Assembly: GCA_000827265.1 (NCBI GenBank)
Contig: KN834753.1
Location: 836,686-900,685 of the forward strand
DNA: 64,000 bases
Reading direction: 5' to 3'
DNA from: Collybiopsis luxurians FD-317 M1
Lineage: Eukaryota; Basidiomycota; Agaricomycetes; Agaricales; Omphalotaceae
This document shows, one piece after another, positions 49,162-60,439 of the stretch. How positions within the stretch are numbered: position 1 is the first letter of the stretch; each line of letters starts with the position of its first letter. A program made the translations under genes and the position numbers. The notes below the pieces were generated by a model that saw only the letters and a program-made list of their open reading frames with translations, did no database searches and was not told the DNA's origin.

Positions 49162-51845
49162 CTAGTCTGATTCTGAATCCGATTCTAGGTTTATGGATGG
49201 CATTTCCTCATCATCGTCCAAACCCTCTAAAGGCGCCGGAACCATAGTATTTACGGCTTCACTCTGCCCAATAGTCTGAGAAGCATAAGATGGAGGTATA
49301 GTGGGCTTTACGGCTACCGTAGATATGAGCCCTGGTTCAAGGGGCTGCTGCGGCACTATACTTGTTATCTGAGGCACAACTGGGGTGACAGATGATCCCA
49401 CGGATGGTACATATGTCAAACCTGAGCTAAAGTGTTCCCTGGGCGCTGTCTGCATGATTGGGGGGATGGAAGGCTTTTGAGAGGGAGAAGCAACGAAAGG
49501 TGTGTCAGAGGTCGTTTTAGCTTCCTTCATGACCACATCCCGGGAGGCAACAGACGCATTTGCTGCAGCATCGATTCCTAAGCTGTGTCGAGCTTCGGCC
49601 TCTTCAGCGCTCTCCTCTGCCCGAAACAGGGTAAGGGCGTCGAGTTTCGGCAATGGCCGAAGAAGCGGAGGCAGCCGAGGATGGATTAGTAAGTCGACCT
49701 TGCGTAACGAATCCTAAGCAGACCATATTCATTATACACCTCCCCTCCAAACAAGAAAACAACTTTACCTGGTCGATATTGGTATTCAATACCGCCCCTA
49801 TGATAAGGTTTAGACTTTTGCTCATGGTACTTGTAGTACCGGAACCAAGTTCGATTGCCGCCTCGCGAATTTTGCAGAGCAGTGCATCGTATACATAAGG
49901 ATACGGAGACAGTCTTGCAGGCATCATCTGCGGCAGTCCAAGAAATAAGGCGAGTATGACTCGCGATGCGAGTGAATGCAAGGCTGGCGGCAAGTCTGAA
50001 CCACGCAAAAGTGTTCGCAATACTATCGGGGAGTTGAGGGCATGTTCAGAGCATTTAGAAGAATATTCTCTTACTGTCACAGGCAATCAAAAGTGCCTTT
50101 GCATCATCCGCCGTAGGGCAGACAACATCAGCTGAAGTTCTAAACAATTCGTCTCCTTCATAAGTCCTCGTTCGTTTCTTGCCTTTCTTGCTTTTACCTA
50201 GAGCATTTGTTTCGGCTAGGCTATTTTGAACGTCGCTTTGACTGGGAAGGATAACCGTCATATCTGATATCATAATTTTTGTCAAACGGGAATACAAGGC
50301 AGGCGAATTTGAAGGGTGACAATGGGTAAGGAGAACGTGTGCTGTATTGAGAAACGAAATCTGTTGGCTGCTGCAAGGAGGTTAAATAAGGTGAGAATCG
50401 CTGAAGCATCAACATGTTCCTTACGAAGAAAGCTCTGTCTCAAGATGGAATGCGATATAAGAGAGCAGTCTCGATGAATACGGAGTCAAGTGAAGCCCGA
50501 GACTGATAGTACGGCTCAGTGGAAAGAAAGGGAAGAAAGTTTTCATGTAAACATACCATTCAACGAGGCATATTATGAGTCTACAAGATTCCGCCCAGAT
50601 TCTTGGAATGACAGAGGTTTCCATGGCCCAAACAACGGGATCTACGCTGGCTGGCGCCTGAGAATAGCGTCAGGTGTTGAGCTTTGATATCTATGAAAAG
50701 TAATTACCTCTTCGTCCGCTGTTACAAGAATCATTTTAGAGGCTAGATTCACCAGGGAGCCTACGGGGACAAGTACGGGCCGCTGGGCAGGAGACCTGCC
50801 TGACATGTAAGAGGAGAAAATAAAAGAGGGATGAGTGCTTTACTTACTGCAGTAAGCTACAGATTACTCGTATGGAAGTGCATAAACGTTCAATGCTGAG
50901 TATGCCAGAAGTGACTGGATCTTCGTGTAATGGTTGTGCTTGCGAGGAACGTCCTAACAATGCATCTCAGCCAACTAAAGGTTCATCCTAAGAGTGTTCT
51001 CACCTTTTTCGTCAGGAAACGTAGTCCTTACACCCGTGAATGCTGTCCAAGCAGAACCTATTGATTCGTCTAGGGACTTGCGCCACAAGTTTGCTGCTCC
51101 GACTTTGCCCCCAGTAAAATGGAGAACTGCGTATAGTTGAGACGCAAGTTCAACAAGTTCTAGACTGGTGTGAGTGGGGGAGCTTTGTGCGAATATTTGC
51201 GAGACAACAGCGGAAAGTGCGGGATGAGAGGCTCGATGAATGTTAGGATAGAGAGGTACAAGACGCGTAAGAGTTAGCAAGGAGAGTTTCTGAACAGCGG
51301 CGTGAGTTTACAATAGCAAGACCGACCGCGTTTACGAACCTTCAATTCATGTTCAGCATCTTTCTCGAGAAAAGCAATGAGAGCAGCGGTGAATTTTGGC
51401 ACGTTGGGTGTCGATATCTGTCTCTGAAATTCGGGTTTATCCGTCGCATTACTGAACACTATTCTGGACAAATTAATAGCTGCTTTTAAGACTGGCAGAC
51501 ATTCTTTTTTCTTGGTGGATTGAGAATTTGATTAAGGTGAAGAACGATTTGACTGACTGAAAGGATAGGTATTGCAACTCCTAACCAGCTCTGTGCACAT
51601 TCTAACATGATAGACTTTGAGCATACAGAGGTTCTATGAGCTAGACAGAGGCCAGCCCATCGCGCGCCAGCTTCTTTTGAGTGAAGAAGGGAATTTAATC
51701 TCGAAGTCCATTTTGTAAGATGAGGGGAAGGAATAAAATGGTGGGCAGAGAGGGTATCAAGAACATAGGGTAAATGTATCACCGCTGAATTGTCCGACGC
51801 CAAATGCAAGTTGAGCAAAGCCTTGAGCGGATGGGATCCCTCCAT
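49162..51845 (-). CDS. RIX1: RIX1/PELP1-type pre-rRNA processing protein
   Basis: Ten exons (51558-51845, 51340-51510, 51004-51289, 50848-50953, 50708-50795, 50557-50657, 50425-50502, 50075-50370, 49769-50022, 49162-49713) give 739 residues in frame, close to fungal RIX1. The N-terminal domain is typical: HLPYVLDTLSAHHFIPSPHL, LTKWTSRLNSLLHSKEAGAR, WAGLCLAHRTSV, LECAQSWLGVAIPIL, KECLPVLKAAINLSRIVFSN and FTAALIAFLE. The middle is alpha-helical and repeat-like; the last ~170 residues are low complexity and end in an acidic tail (SINLESDSESD). RIX1 works with IPI1 and IPI3 in the nucleolus and nucleus on ITS2 removal and 60S remodelling. It starts 48 bp from the divergently oriented SEC10. Confidence 0.87.
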
Positions 51846-51893
51846 GAACCCAAATTTTCAAGATAAGCGCCCATCACTTGCCATCCCACCGTC
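51846..51893. promoter_or_regulatory. 48-bp divergent promoter/leader between RIX1 and SEC10
   Basis: Only 48 bp separate the two start codons, so transcription of each gene must begin very close to, or inside, the other. No clear TATA box or CCAAT pair is visible. Bidirectional initiation is inferred from the spacing alone. Confidence 0.6.
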
Positions 51894-54800
51894 ATGGAGC
51901 TCGACCCTGCCGTCGAGGCTCAACTTCAGCTTCCTACTTTCAAGGTCAGTATTAGCTTATATTTCTCACATAATTCTCATTTATTCACAGGGAAAATTCG
52001 ATGTCACTGAATTTGTCGGGGGAGTCTCTGAGAAACTTATCGCGCAGTCGATGGCCGACGCGGGACGTAGGTCAACTTGTCCTCTAGCCATTTCGTCTAA
52101 TTGACGATGATCAAGCTTTCGATCCAATGCCCTTCATCAAGACTTTCGAAGCCGCAATAGACAAACTCATTGCCGTTCGCAAGGACGTTCAAGCAAAAAC
52201 TGAACAAATGGAGAAGAGTGTTAGAGTGTCAGAGAGAGAATATTCTAAGAAGATGGCGGAACTCAATCGCGGGTTTGAGGTGACTCTTTCCATTATTTCT
52301 AGCTAGGAATCTTATCCCATGTTCTCAGGCAGTGGGCAACTCTTTCTCTGGAATGGAGGGTCGCATGAACCAAGTCAGTAGTACAGCTATCCGGATCGGT
52401 ACGCATTATTACCTCTGGAACAAGTACTTTTGCTAATCATGGGACTCAGGGGAGCAACTTGAGACCGTTCATATTGAACGCCAGAGAGCCCAGGCTGCAT
52501 ACGATATCATAGATTTCTATAACCAGCTTTCTCGGGGAGACACGTCACGGTTGGATGCATTGAGGAAAGAGGGCCGCCACGGACGACAGCAAGTCGCAGT
52601 ACTTCTGAGAAGGTTGAGCACGGTGGCTAGGGAAGTTGATTTACCAACCGCCGACAAGGTACGTTCTGATAGTTTACCGTTCGTTCAGATTAATTGATCA
52701 GCACAATTAGACGCGTGAAAACATTGAGAAGTATTGCGAAAAATTTGAAAAAGAGATGTTGAATTTATTCGACCGGTGTTATCGTAAAGGTGATCCAAAG
52801 ATGATGCATGTACGACCTTCCTCGCTCCTTATTGACCTCTGCTGTTGACCTCTATCCCTGCAGCATTGTGCGCAAACTCTTTTAGAATTCAATGGCGGCG
52901 CTTCGTGTATTCAAGTATACGTGAATCAACATGATTTTTTCATCAATAACGTCCGAGAATCAAAACAGAAAGAGGATACTGTCCTGTAAAAATATGCTTT
53001 GTGTCTTGTCTTTGCCTCCTGACTTTCGACACAGATGGAATATCATTTCCGATCCAGATACTACTTCTCCAAAGAACGAGGCAGGCCTCACCGAACTGTT
53101 CAAAGAAATTAGGGCCACAGTCGATACGGAAGCTCAGATTGTCAAAGCCGTATTCCCCAATCCACCAGTGGTGATGCAGGTTTTTTTACAACGGGTCTTT
53201 GCTCAATCAGTGTGGTCCCCCTTCTTTCTGTATGATTTTGGCTGAGATTTCGCCCCAGATACAACAACACATGGAGCAGTTACTTCATAGAGCAGCTACG
53301 ATGTCCGATCTAGCATATCTTCGAGTATTACAACTTGTACACATTCAAGTATCAACTCTGGTGGAAGATCTCAAGGTATACGAATTGCCAGCTTCAGGTT
53401 CCCGTATGCCGTTTGAGGCGGGAGGGTTAAACAGGACACTGGGTGGTGCCACTAACACAGGTCCTACTGCTTCAACCACCTTAGCGGCTATGCTGGAAAC
53501 TGCAATGGATGAGTTGTTCGTTCCTTACACAGAAAGTCAACGTTACCTGGAAAGGGAAAGCCAGAGTCTGGGAACGCTGTATACCGGTCATTTGGCTGCT
53601 TTCACTCGATATCACCAAGTACGTATCGTTCGCTTCCAGATTGAACCCCAAACTAACCAAGCATTGTACAGGCCAAAGCGCCAAAAGGAAAATCCTCTAT
53701 CTTTGACCGAGTAGTAAATCAACTCAGCACCGCGGCCGCGACCACGTCCAGCGGAGGTGTTCAAACAACTTCCGCGCAAGCGGCCAACGCCATTTTGAGG
53801 TTCGGCGGTCTCAATCCAGAAAAAACTATTGATGAAGAGCCTATTCGCGAGGAGGATGGCCAGCTAAGTGTGGATGTCGCAGAAAAAATGCTGAAATGGC
53901 ATGCTGAAGCCATTGGGCGATGCGTCGAATTGAGTGCGCCGAACGATGTGTGAGTGGTTAATCTTCTTGCGTGTGTTTGCTCCTGATGTTTGGACGGAAT
54001 AGAGCAAAAAATATCTTCGCCCTTCTTCGAGTTCTAGCGGAAGCGATCAGTACTGCCTTCATTGAGGAAGCGATCGAAACGTAGGTCACATTCACTTGAG
54101 ACTTCGATGCATTCCCCGACATCTGTTGCAACTCTCTAGAGCACAAGCTCGGCTGGACGCAAGCGACTTTAGGGCCGAGCCTCTGCTGCAGGTCTTATCT
54201 ACTCTGCGCACCGCGGACCTCATCTGTCACCTTTGGCAGCAGTATGTCAATACTGCTCTACTTCCGCTCGCAAGCTCGTCCGTTACTGTGCGTCGAGAAA
54301 TGCTGGTCTTCAACAACCAGACCGTTAGTCGAGTAGAAGGAGCTGCAAATCAAGTCATACATCGTCTTACCGATAGTCAGTGTTCATCTTCAGACGAATT
54401 CATTTCTGTTGACCATCGCTGTTTTCTCAGCCATCGTCTCATGGCTATCTACTCAGCTCTCAAAACAGAAACGTAACGACTTTAAACCAAAGAATGACGA
54501 TCTTTCCTTCGCGCGAGTCAACACGGAACCTTGTGTCGCTTGCTGCGAAATGCTCGAGAAAGTTCGAGATTCTGCCAAGACTAACTTGAGTGGCAAAAAT
54601 TTGGAAGTACTCTTGACGGAAATCGGGATTTCATTCCACAGGTGTGTGCTTGTCATTTGTTGACGCTCACCTTGTTTACAACACAACGTAGTCTCTTGCT
54701 CGAACATCTTCGGAAATTCCCTGTGAGTGCTACCGGTGGATTGATGTTGGCCAAGTAAGTCCTGCATCCCTGTAGCCTTACCTAATTGCTCGACCTCACT

Positions 54801-55232
54801 TCCGCCTAAAGGGACATTAGAATGTATCAAGATACAGTCAACAGTTTCGGAATTGCGTCGCTCAGTGAACGATTCGAGTTCATACGTCAACTAGGCCAAG
54901 TCTTTCTTCTTAGTCCGGAAATCCTCAAGTCTTACATCACCGAGAACTATCTTGGTCGAATCGACCCTAATCTGCTTAAACCTTACCTCGCTCAACGGAG
55001 CGACTGGGGCCAGTTTGAGAAGGGCTTCAACGACAGCGAAGACATGCCTGCTGATGGTGGAGCAGTTGAATCAAAGAGTCGATTTGGCCGTCTCAGTGTT
55101 ATGATGAAAGAATTGGAATCATTGAAATTGGAAGGGCTCAGATTCAGCGAGGGCATCTCCGTCGGAATGCCTACCCTTCCCAGCAGTTTTGCCGGCACAT
55201 TCTCTATAGGCTCAAAGCCATTTGGAAATTGA
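51894..55232 (+). CDS. SEC10: Exocyst complex component SEC10
   Basis: Fifteen exons (51894-51944, 51991-52066, 52116-52279, 52329-52398, 52450-52658, 52711-52809, 52864-52985, 53035-53209, 53259-53618, 53672-53949, 54003-54080, 54140-54375, 54431-54641, 54692-54754, 54812-55232) give 870 residues in frame, the usual size. Landmarks: FDVTEFVGGVSEKLI at the start, a coiled-coil region (VRKDVQAKTEQMEKSVR), TRENIEKYCEKFEKEMLNLF, MMHHCAQTLLEFNGGAS, CIQVYVNQHDFFINNVR, AVFPNPPVVMQVFLQRVFAQ and LDASDFRAEPLLQVLSTLR. SEC10 is one of eight exocyst subunits that tether secretory vesicles at the plasma membrane and bridges SEC15 to the rest of the complex. The shared short promoter with RIX1 suggests growth-linked expression of both. 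Confidence 0.93.
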
Positions 55233-55285
55233 GCTTTTGACGGATATGTTTGTTTTTTTCCTTAACTTATTACATTTTCTGGAAA

Positions 55286-56485
55286 TCATTCACCCTTAAA
55301 TACCGGACGTCTCTTCTCCTTGAATGCAACCAAAGCTTCCACCCGATCTTTCGTGGGTAGCAGTGTTTCATACGATGCTCTTTCGAAATCCAGACCTGCG
55401 CTATTATGTTAAATTTCCTCGGATTTGCGAACAGGCAACGATATACCTGGCTCCAGAGCTAGATCTTCAGATCTTGAAATAGCCTGTTTTGCTGCGCGGA
55501 GTGCCAAGGGAGCTTTTTTTTTTTTGAGGAATCAGTGGTATGAAGGGAATCTTAAGAAAACCTGATACCATTGCCTGCTATCTGTGCTGCCAGCTGGGTT
55601 GCACGCTCAAAAGCATTAGAATCGGGAGAAGACAGGTAGTCGACGAGACCTATTGTCGATGTGAGAAGACGCACCCCCAAAGAGCATACACGTACCCCAT
55701 TCAAGAGCTTCCGTTGCGGAAAGCATGCGCGCAGTAAATATTAGGTCTTTCGCCTTGGCCAGACCAAGTAGTCTGGTCGCGCGCTGAGTACCTCCGGCGC
55801 CAGGGATGATACCTAGAGATGTCTCAGGCAAGCCTATTTTCGTTACGCTGTGCCCTAAACAACCATTCAGCCTCTTGTGAAATGAATATTCCAGTTGCGT
55901 ACCCGCAATACGAAGATCACAGGCCAAACCGAGCTCCAGACCACCACCAAGTGCGGGCCCATCTATAGCTGCAACGGTGGGCATAGGCAGGGATTCAAGT
56001 CTTCCGAGAGCAGTTCTAAGATCCGACAAGAATTTGGTTACTTGAATTTGGGACATGGACCGCCTTTCGATGAGATCTGCGCCAGCACAGAAAGACCCAG
56101 GAGTCGTAGACCTCAGGATGAGGACTCGAATACTGTCCCCATCGTTCAGAAGCACAGCAAAAGATACCCAGGATTAAATGTCACCTCTTATCAAATTGTG
56201 CTGTTTCTAGGCTCTCGAGCAGTTCCTGAATTGGACCAAGTTGGATTGAAGCGCCTGAAATAGTGTAACAGACATTGACCGCACACACACCTTCAGTAAA
56301 GTCATTGATATTGCGTTCTTACTTTGAGGTCGATTGAGTGAAAGACATGTAATTCCAGGATGGCTCGAGAGAGGCTCAAGAAATGCTTGTCTAGATTCCG
56401 CCAAGACTGAGTTGAATCTTCTAGCAGGTACTCGCGTCCATAGCGACGCAGAACGAATGAACTGAGTGCGGGAAACGGTGATCAT
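55286..56485 (-). CDS. Mitochondrial enoyl-CoA hydratase (AUH/methylglutaconyl-CoA hydratase type)
   Basis: Seven exons (56291-56485, 56185-56225, 55903-56132, 55696-55854, 55569-55649, 55447-55512, 55286-55395) give 293 residues in frame. A basic, Ser/Arg-rich leader ([20 protein letters not shown]) suggests mitochondrial import. The crotonase core shows [16 protein letters not shown] (oxyanion hole), [20 protein letters not shown] (second oxyanion residue and a catalytic-position Glu) and [17 protein letters not shown]. The best fit is AUH-like 3-methylglutaconyl-CoA hydratase of leucine breakdown, though general enoyl-CoA hydratase activity cannot be excluded. The ATG at 56485 is preferred; an in-frame ATG at 56515 would lengthen the leader by ten residues. 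The stop is 53 bp from the SEC10 stop, tail to tail. Confidence 0.88.
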
Positions 56486-56759
56486 CGCAGTTGTGGCCGG
56501 AAACCGGTATCGCACACGTGATGGCGGGTCAGCGCGTACTTATTTCTTGGCATTCATACAACGTTACATTACAGAAACAGAAAAATGAATTACTAAAGGT
56601 CCGAGATTCCCAATGTTCCAGCAACGATGGCAACGATGCAATGCGAAGATCTACTTAATGCGGCACATAATTGTACACAAGGAATTAAGCAATCTAGATT
56701 CAGAGGAATTTAGGAATTAGCCAGCTTCAGGCACAAAGAACCCGAGGAGGCTTACAGAA

Positions 56760-58226
56760 TTAGAGGGCCCTTCCATCCATAGAGTCACCATAGAAAGAGT
56801 CGTCCACGGACGGGGGATAGGTGGCAGAATTTCGCGAAACCGGGGTCGTCTCTTGTGCGGCACTTATCAGGGGCTCGAACGGGTTTCGAGAAGCCCGAAC
56901 AGGTTCAAAGGGATTACGGGCGGGAACAGGCTCAAAAGGGTTCCGTAAACTTGAAGTTTGAAGGGCGGACCTCGTTACAGACGAAGGTAAGGGAGCATTG
57001 TTCACTTCGTCGCCGTAGTAAGGATACTGATTGTTCACGTCTTGAGCGTAGCTGTATGTGATTTCTGGCAAACTCGCGTTGCCCGAGTACAACGCATGGT
57101 GGGCTGAGCCAGTAGAAAAAGGATCATATGTCGGATAATGGGCTGGATCACTGGGTGCAAATGCGTTCATAGGTTCATGCGAAAAATCTTGAGAGCTATG
57201 CTCCGATGGGGTGGAGTAGGGCCGGGGGTCAGAAATCAAAGACTTTTCGGAGTAGCTGAGGTTTCGTAAGTGAGACGCTTTGCGCTTCCTTCGAATGTAA
57301 AAAAGCGCGCCGATTACGATAGCCAAACCGACAAGCGCAACAGTCGTGAAAGTTCCGGCAACTGAAAATCACAGAGGTTGAATTCGATGAATGTCTAGAA
57401 TCAAAGGTACTAACCAGCAGATTTATTTGTCCAAAATCTGCAAAATTCCGCAGTCGTGAGTAATTATCAAAGTTTATAACTTGATTTCACCAACATACCC
57501 CGATGGAGACGCGGCCATAGCTCCAGATGCTTGATGCGACGTTGACGCTGAGACGTTGGAAGCAGAAGAGGAAGATGATATTCCCGAACTGTTTATAGAC
57601 GTTGTGGCAGCCTCTGAAGCGACCTCCGGTGTCGAAGGCCCCACAACAAGAATCGATTGCGATGTAATCGCAGTTGTTGGGCTGAGCGAGGTGGTGCTGA
57701 TGGAGGTTTCGCTGATGGAGGTGGGACTGATGGGACTTGTGTTGACGGAGATTTCGCTGCTCGTAGTAGAGGATGACGACTCGGCGGTCGAGAAAGGGCT
57801 AACACAGGAGATACCACATCAAGACTGCACAGAAAGACAAGGAAAGAAAACAGCTGCTTACGAAGAGGAATCAGAGGAAGTGGTGGGCGAAATAAGTAAT
57901 TGAGAGGTGATGCTGGAGGTGATGCTGGAGGAGATAGAAGACGATGTACTAAAGGAGCTTGCAGAAGAAGAAAATGTCGACGAAGAGTCTTCGCTGCCTG
58001 AGAGAGAGGAAACCGAGGATGCAACACTGCTGGTGCTGGTGCTAACACCACTCGCGCTACTGAAGGATGGAACGGAAGTTGTAGAAGTGGAAGTGAAAGT
58101 AGGGATTTCGAATTGTGTATCGTTCTCTGTGAAACGCGAACTTGATTCATCTATCTTCGAGCCCGACGAGTTTGTGGAAGAATCATCTCGTAGCCCGAGT
58201 CGCGGGCCCTTCGGAAGGGGAGACAT
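56760..58226 (-). CDS. Serine-rich single-pass membrane protein with three NPF motifs
   Basis: Four exons (57862-58226, 57499-57798, 57415-57437, 56760-57361) give 429 residues in frame. Residues 1-~225 are Ser/Thr-rich (putative O-glycosylated ectodomain); about 232-253 (TFTTVALVGLAIVIGALFYI) form a single membrane helix followed by RRKRK. The cytosolic tail has Tyr/Pro-rich segments, then three near-identical copies of RNPFEPV/L at about 369-375, 378-384 and 388-394. NPF is the binding motif of EH-domain endocytic adaptors such as Ede1 and Pan1, so the tail may mark the protein for internalisation. No signal peptide is evident from the ATG at 58226; a hydrophobic stretch just upstream (CLFIMSPL) hints that the true start may lie further 5-prime. 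Confidence 0.72.
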
Positions 58227-58616
58227 GATAAATAGACACAATCCAGAAAGGACGTAACGTTGAGGAAAAGCAATTCAAAACGTCCACACCCTTGTTAGGG
58301 CGTTGGACTGCTGGCCAGCCAGAGACGGCACACAGATATTAATGTAGTAGAAGGTGAAAGAAGGTGAAAGAGAAAGCCTACGAGGAACCGTGATAATGTA
58401 TCAGTCGTCGATATGTACATAATTGATCGGAAGGAAAGCGGGTTACCCGCTCGGTTACCACCCCTACACAAAACGCGGAAACGGAGTGAGCCCTAATAAG
58501 CCTCCGAAACAGCCTCAATAGAAAATGTAAACATGTCAAGATGACGCTAACATCAAGCGAATGGAAAGAATATCACACGTAGCAAAAGGTTTTCGATTTC
58601 GCTTCGATTTCGCTGC
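58227..58616. other. Short intergenic region between tandem genes
   Basis: It holds the 3-prime end of the coiled-coil protein gene and the promoter of the NPF membrane protein. AGAAGGTGAAAG occurs twice in a row near 58348-58372. Nothing else was recognised. Confidence 0.4.
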
Positions 58617-60229
58617 CTAACTCGCTGGTGGGTCGTACTTCATTAATCTGCACATCTCTCTTGAAGCTTCCATGTGTCTGTCGCCCGAAAGATGAAAACA
58701 AATCTGTTGCAGAGCTCTCCTATCCAGTGCTTCTGCGACATTGTTTTGTTCAACAACTCTGCCACAATGGTCGTGGAGACGGTGAATGATTCGCGATCTA
58801 AGATGCTATGAGCAACAGGATTCGATCAGCCCAACAGCCACTCTCGAGTAAATGATACGCTTGCCTGCTGGGAAAGGTCTTTCCAAATGTCTAATTCTAA
58901 GCTGGTATGACTCCACTCTTGAAGCCCAATATAGTACCATCGATTCTGCGTAATTTCACATTTCCAGTCCCTGACAGACCTGGGCGTAATGTACGTACCG
59001 GTTTCAAAAGATAAACGAATGTATGGAAGGTCGAGTCATATTGCTGGCCCCTTTCCAGAACGTAACGCGTAATGCTTTGGTTATCTTCTTCTTTCCCCCA
59101 GTCAAAAAGATAAGTTGCAGGAGTGACCATGTCATCTAGAAAAATCGGGTCATAGACGAACGCAAACTTCTCGTGCATGCGCAGGTTGAGGGATAGATGC
59201 GCATCTGACGTTAGGCTGCTACATTAATCAAAATTTCGGCCCATCAAACGACGAGAGAAGCATTAGGACGTTATGGCACACCTCCTAAGTGCGTTGACCT
59301 AGATACATGTATTGGGTTAGCTTGATACTACATGAATCGAAGCGCTCGAACCGTTTGTTCATCTATGCCGAGCTTGCTCGGCAGTTGAGACCATCTAATG
59401 GGTCCGCACTTGACTTTCGCTGTAGTGGCAGGCTTGTTGATATGAATCAACCAGCGATGAGTAGTAGATTGCACTGAGAAAGTGTCAGGCTCTGCTTCCC
59501 TGTCGGGTGGAAGCGTGCCAGAGAAAGTAGTAGACGTCCCCACTCCATGAGTGGAATCTCGTGCTGCAGATTTAGACCCTACATCGGTGGCCGTTATGGT
59601 CTTCTCCGGTGACTTGATACGGCCCGAGGGACCAGGAGAGGCATCTTGAACTGATGCTAATATATCTCCTGTAGCGTCTTCAGAATCTTCAGGAAGCGAC
59701 GGTTGGAACTCGTTTTCGTTTACGACACGGTCGTTATCGGTGATATCCGAGTTGGAGATTAAGTCGTACTCGCGAGCATGAGTAAGTCTTTCATTCGCCT
59801 TACGTGCGATAAGCACCATCGCTATTATTCAGGTAAATCGTATTCATACAGTGGAAAGATCCTGGCGGAGAATTATGCCTGCGGATTTTATAAATTATAT
59901 TTTCACTCGAAACCCAGGACATACCAAGCGTTTGCCTGGCCTGGCGCTCAGAAACACGCCTTTTCTCGGCCAGTTGGGCTTCTAGATCCTTATTCTGGGT
60001 CTGAACAGCTTCGTTCAGAGCCTGAGATTCTCTAAGTTGAGCCTGAAGACTGTCTATCTGTCGACGGGTGTTGATGCTCTCCTGTTCCCATCTTTGTTTA
60101 ACCTCTTCCAGTGAATGTGAAAGACGCGTTAATTGGTTAGTTATGTGCGAAAGCTGTCAGGAAACGTAAGGCATGGTTTAATTTCAGGACTACGAAGGAA
60201 TTTACCTGCTCTGGAATGGAATTGGCCAT
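58617..60229 (-). CDS. Coiled-coil protein with conserved C-terminal domain (possibly DUF6697-like)
   Basis: Exons 60206-60229, 59925-60153, 59332-59821, 59282-59298, 58999-59204, 58865-58945 and 58617-58805 give 411 residues in frame. Residues ~9-85 form a clear coiled coil (LEEVKQRWEQESINTRRQID onward). A Ser/Pro-rich middle leads to a folded C-terminus (LHLEKF-like YDPIFLDDMVTPATYLFDWG, STFHTFVYLLKPNRWYYIGL, then QEWSHTSLELDIWKDLSQQ). The FHTFV...RWYYIG pattern recalls DUF6697 of basidiomycetes, but weakly. The start at 60229 is set by phase: the longer upstream ATG at 60326 is in the wrong frame for exon 2. The 17-nt exon is optional; splicing 59332 directly to 59215 also keeps frame. The last intron is GC-AG. 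Confidence 0.68.
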
Positions 60230-60439
60230 CCCACTCCTCGGCGGACAAGAGAAACGGGTTTTGACGCTTAGTAGAATTTAGGCGCCCGAGCCCTTTGCCT
60301 CCGTCTCTCGTCGTCCTCGGCTCCATATCTCGTTTGGCCCAGCAAGCACACCCTTCTTCATCCCCGGGCCCTTCCTTACTCTTTATCCAGAACCTTAAAT
60401 ATAATACACAATCAAAGACCTATCGTTCAGCACTGTGGA

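Noticed and set aside
57556..58257. Glu/Val-rich plus-strand frames of 115 and 116 codons
   Set aside because: They are reverse complements of the Ser-rich ectodomain of the NPF membrane protein.
60230..60326. Upstream ATG at 60326 as start of the coiled-coil protein
   Set aside because: Its frame does not match exon 2 after the only good donor at 60205; the ATG at 60229 does.
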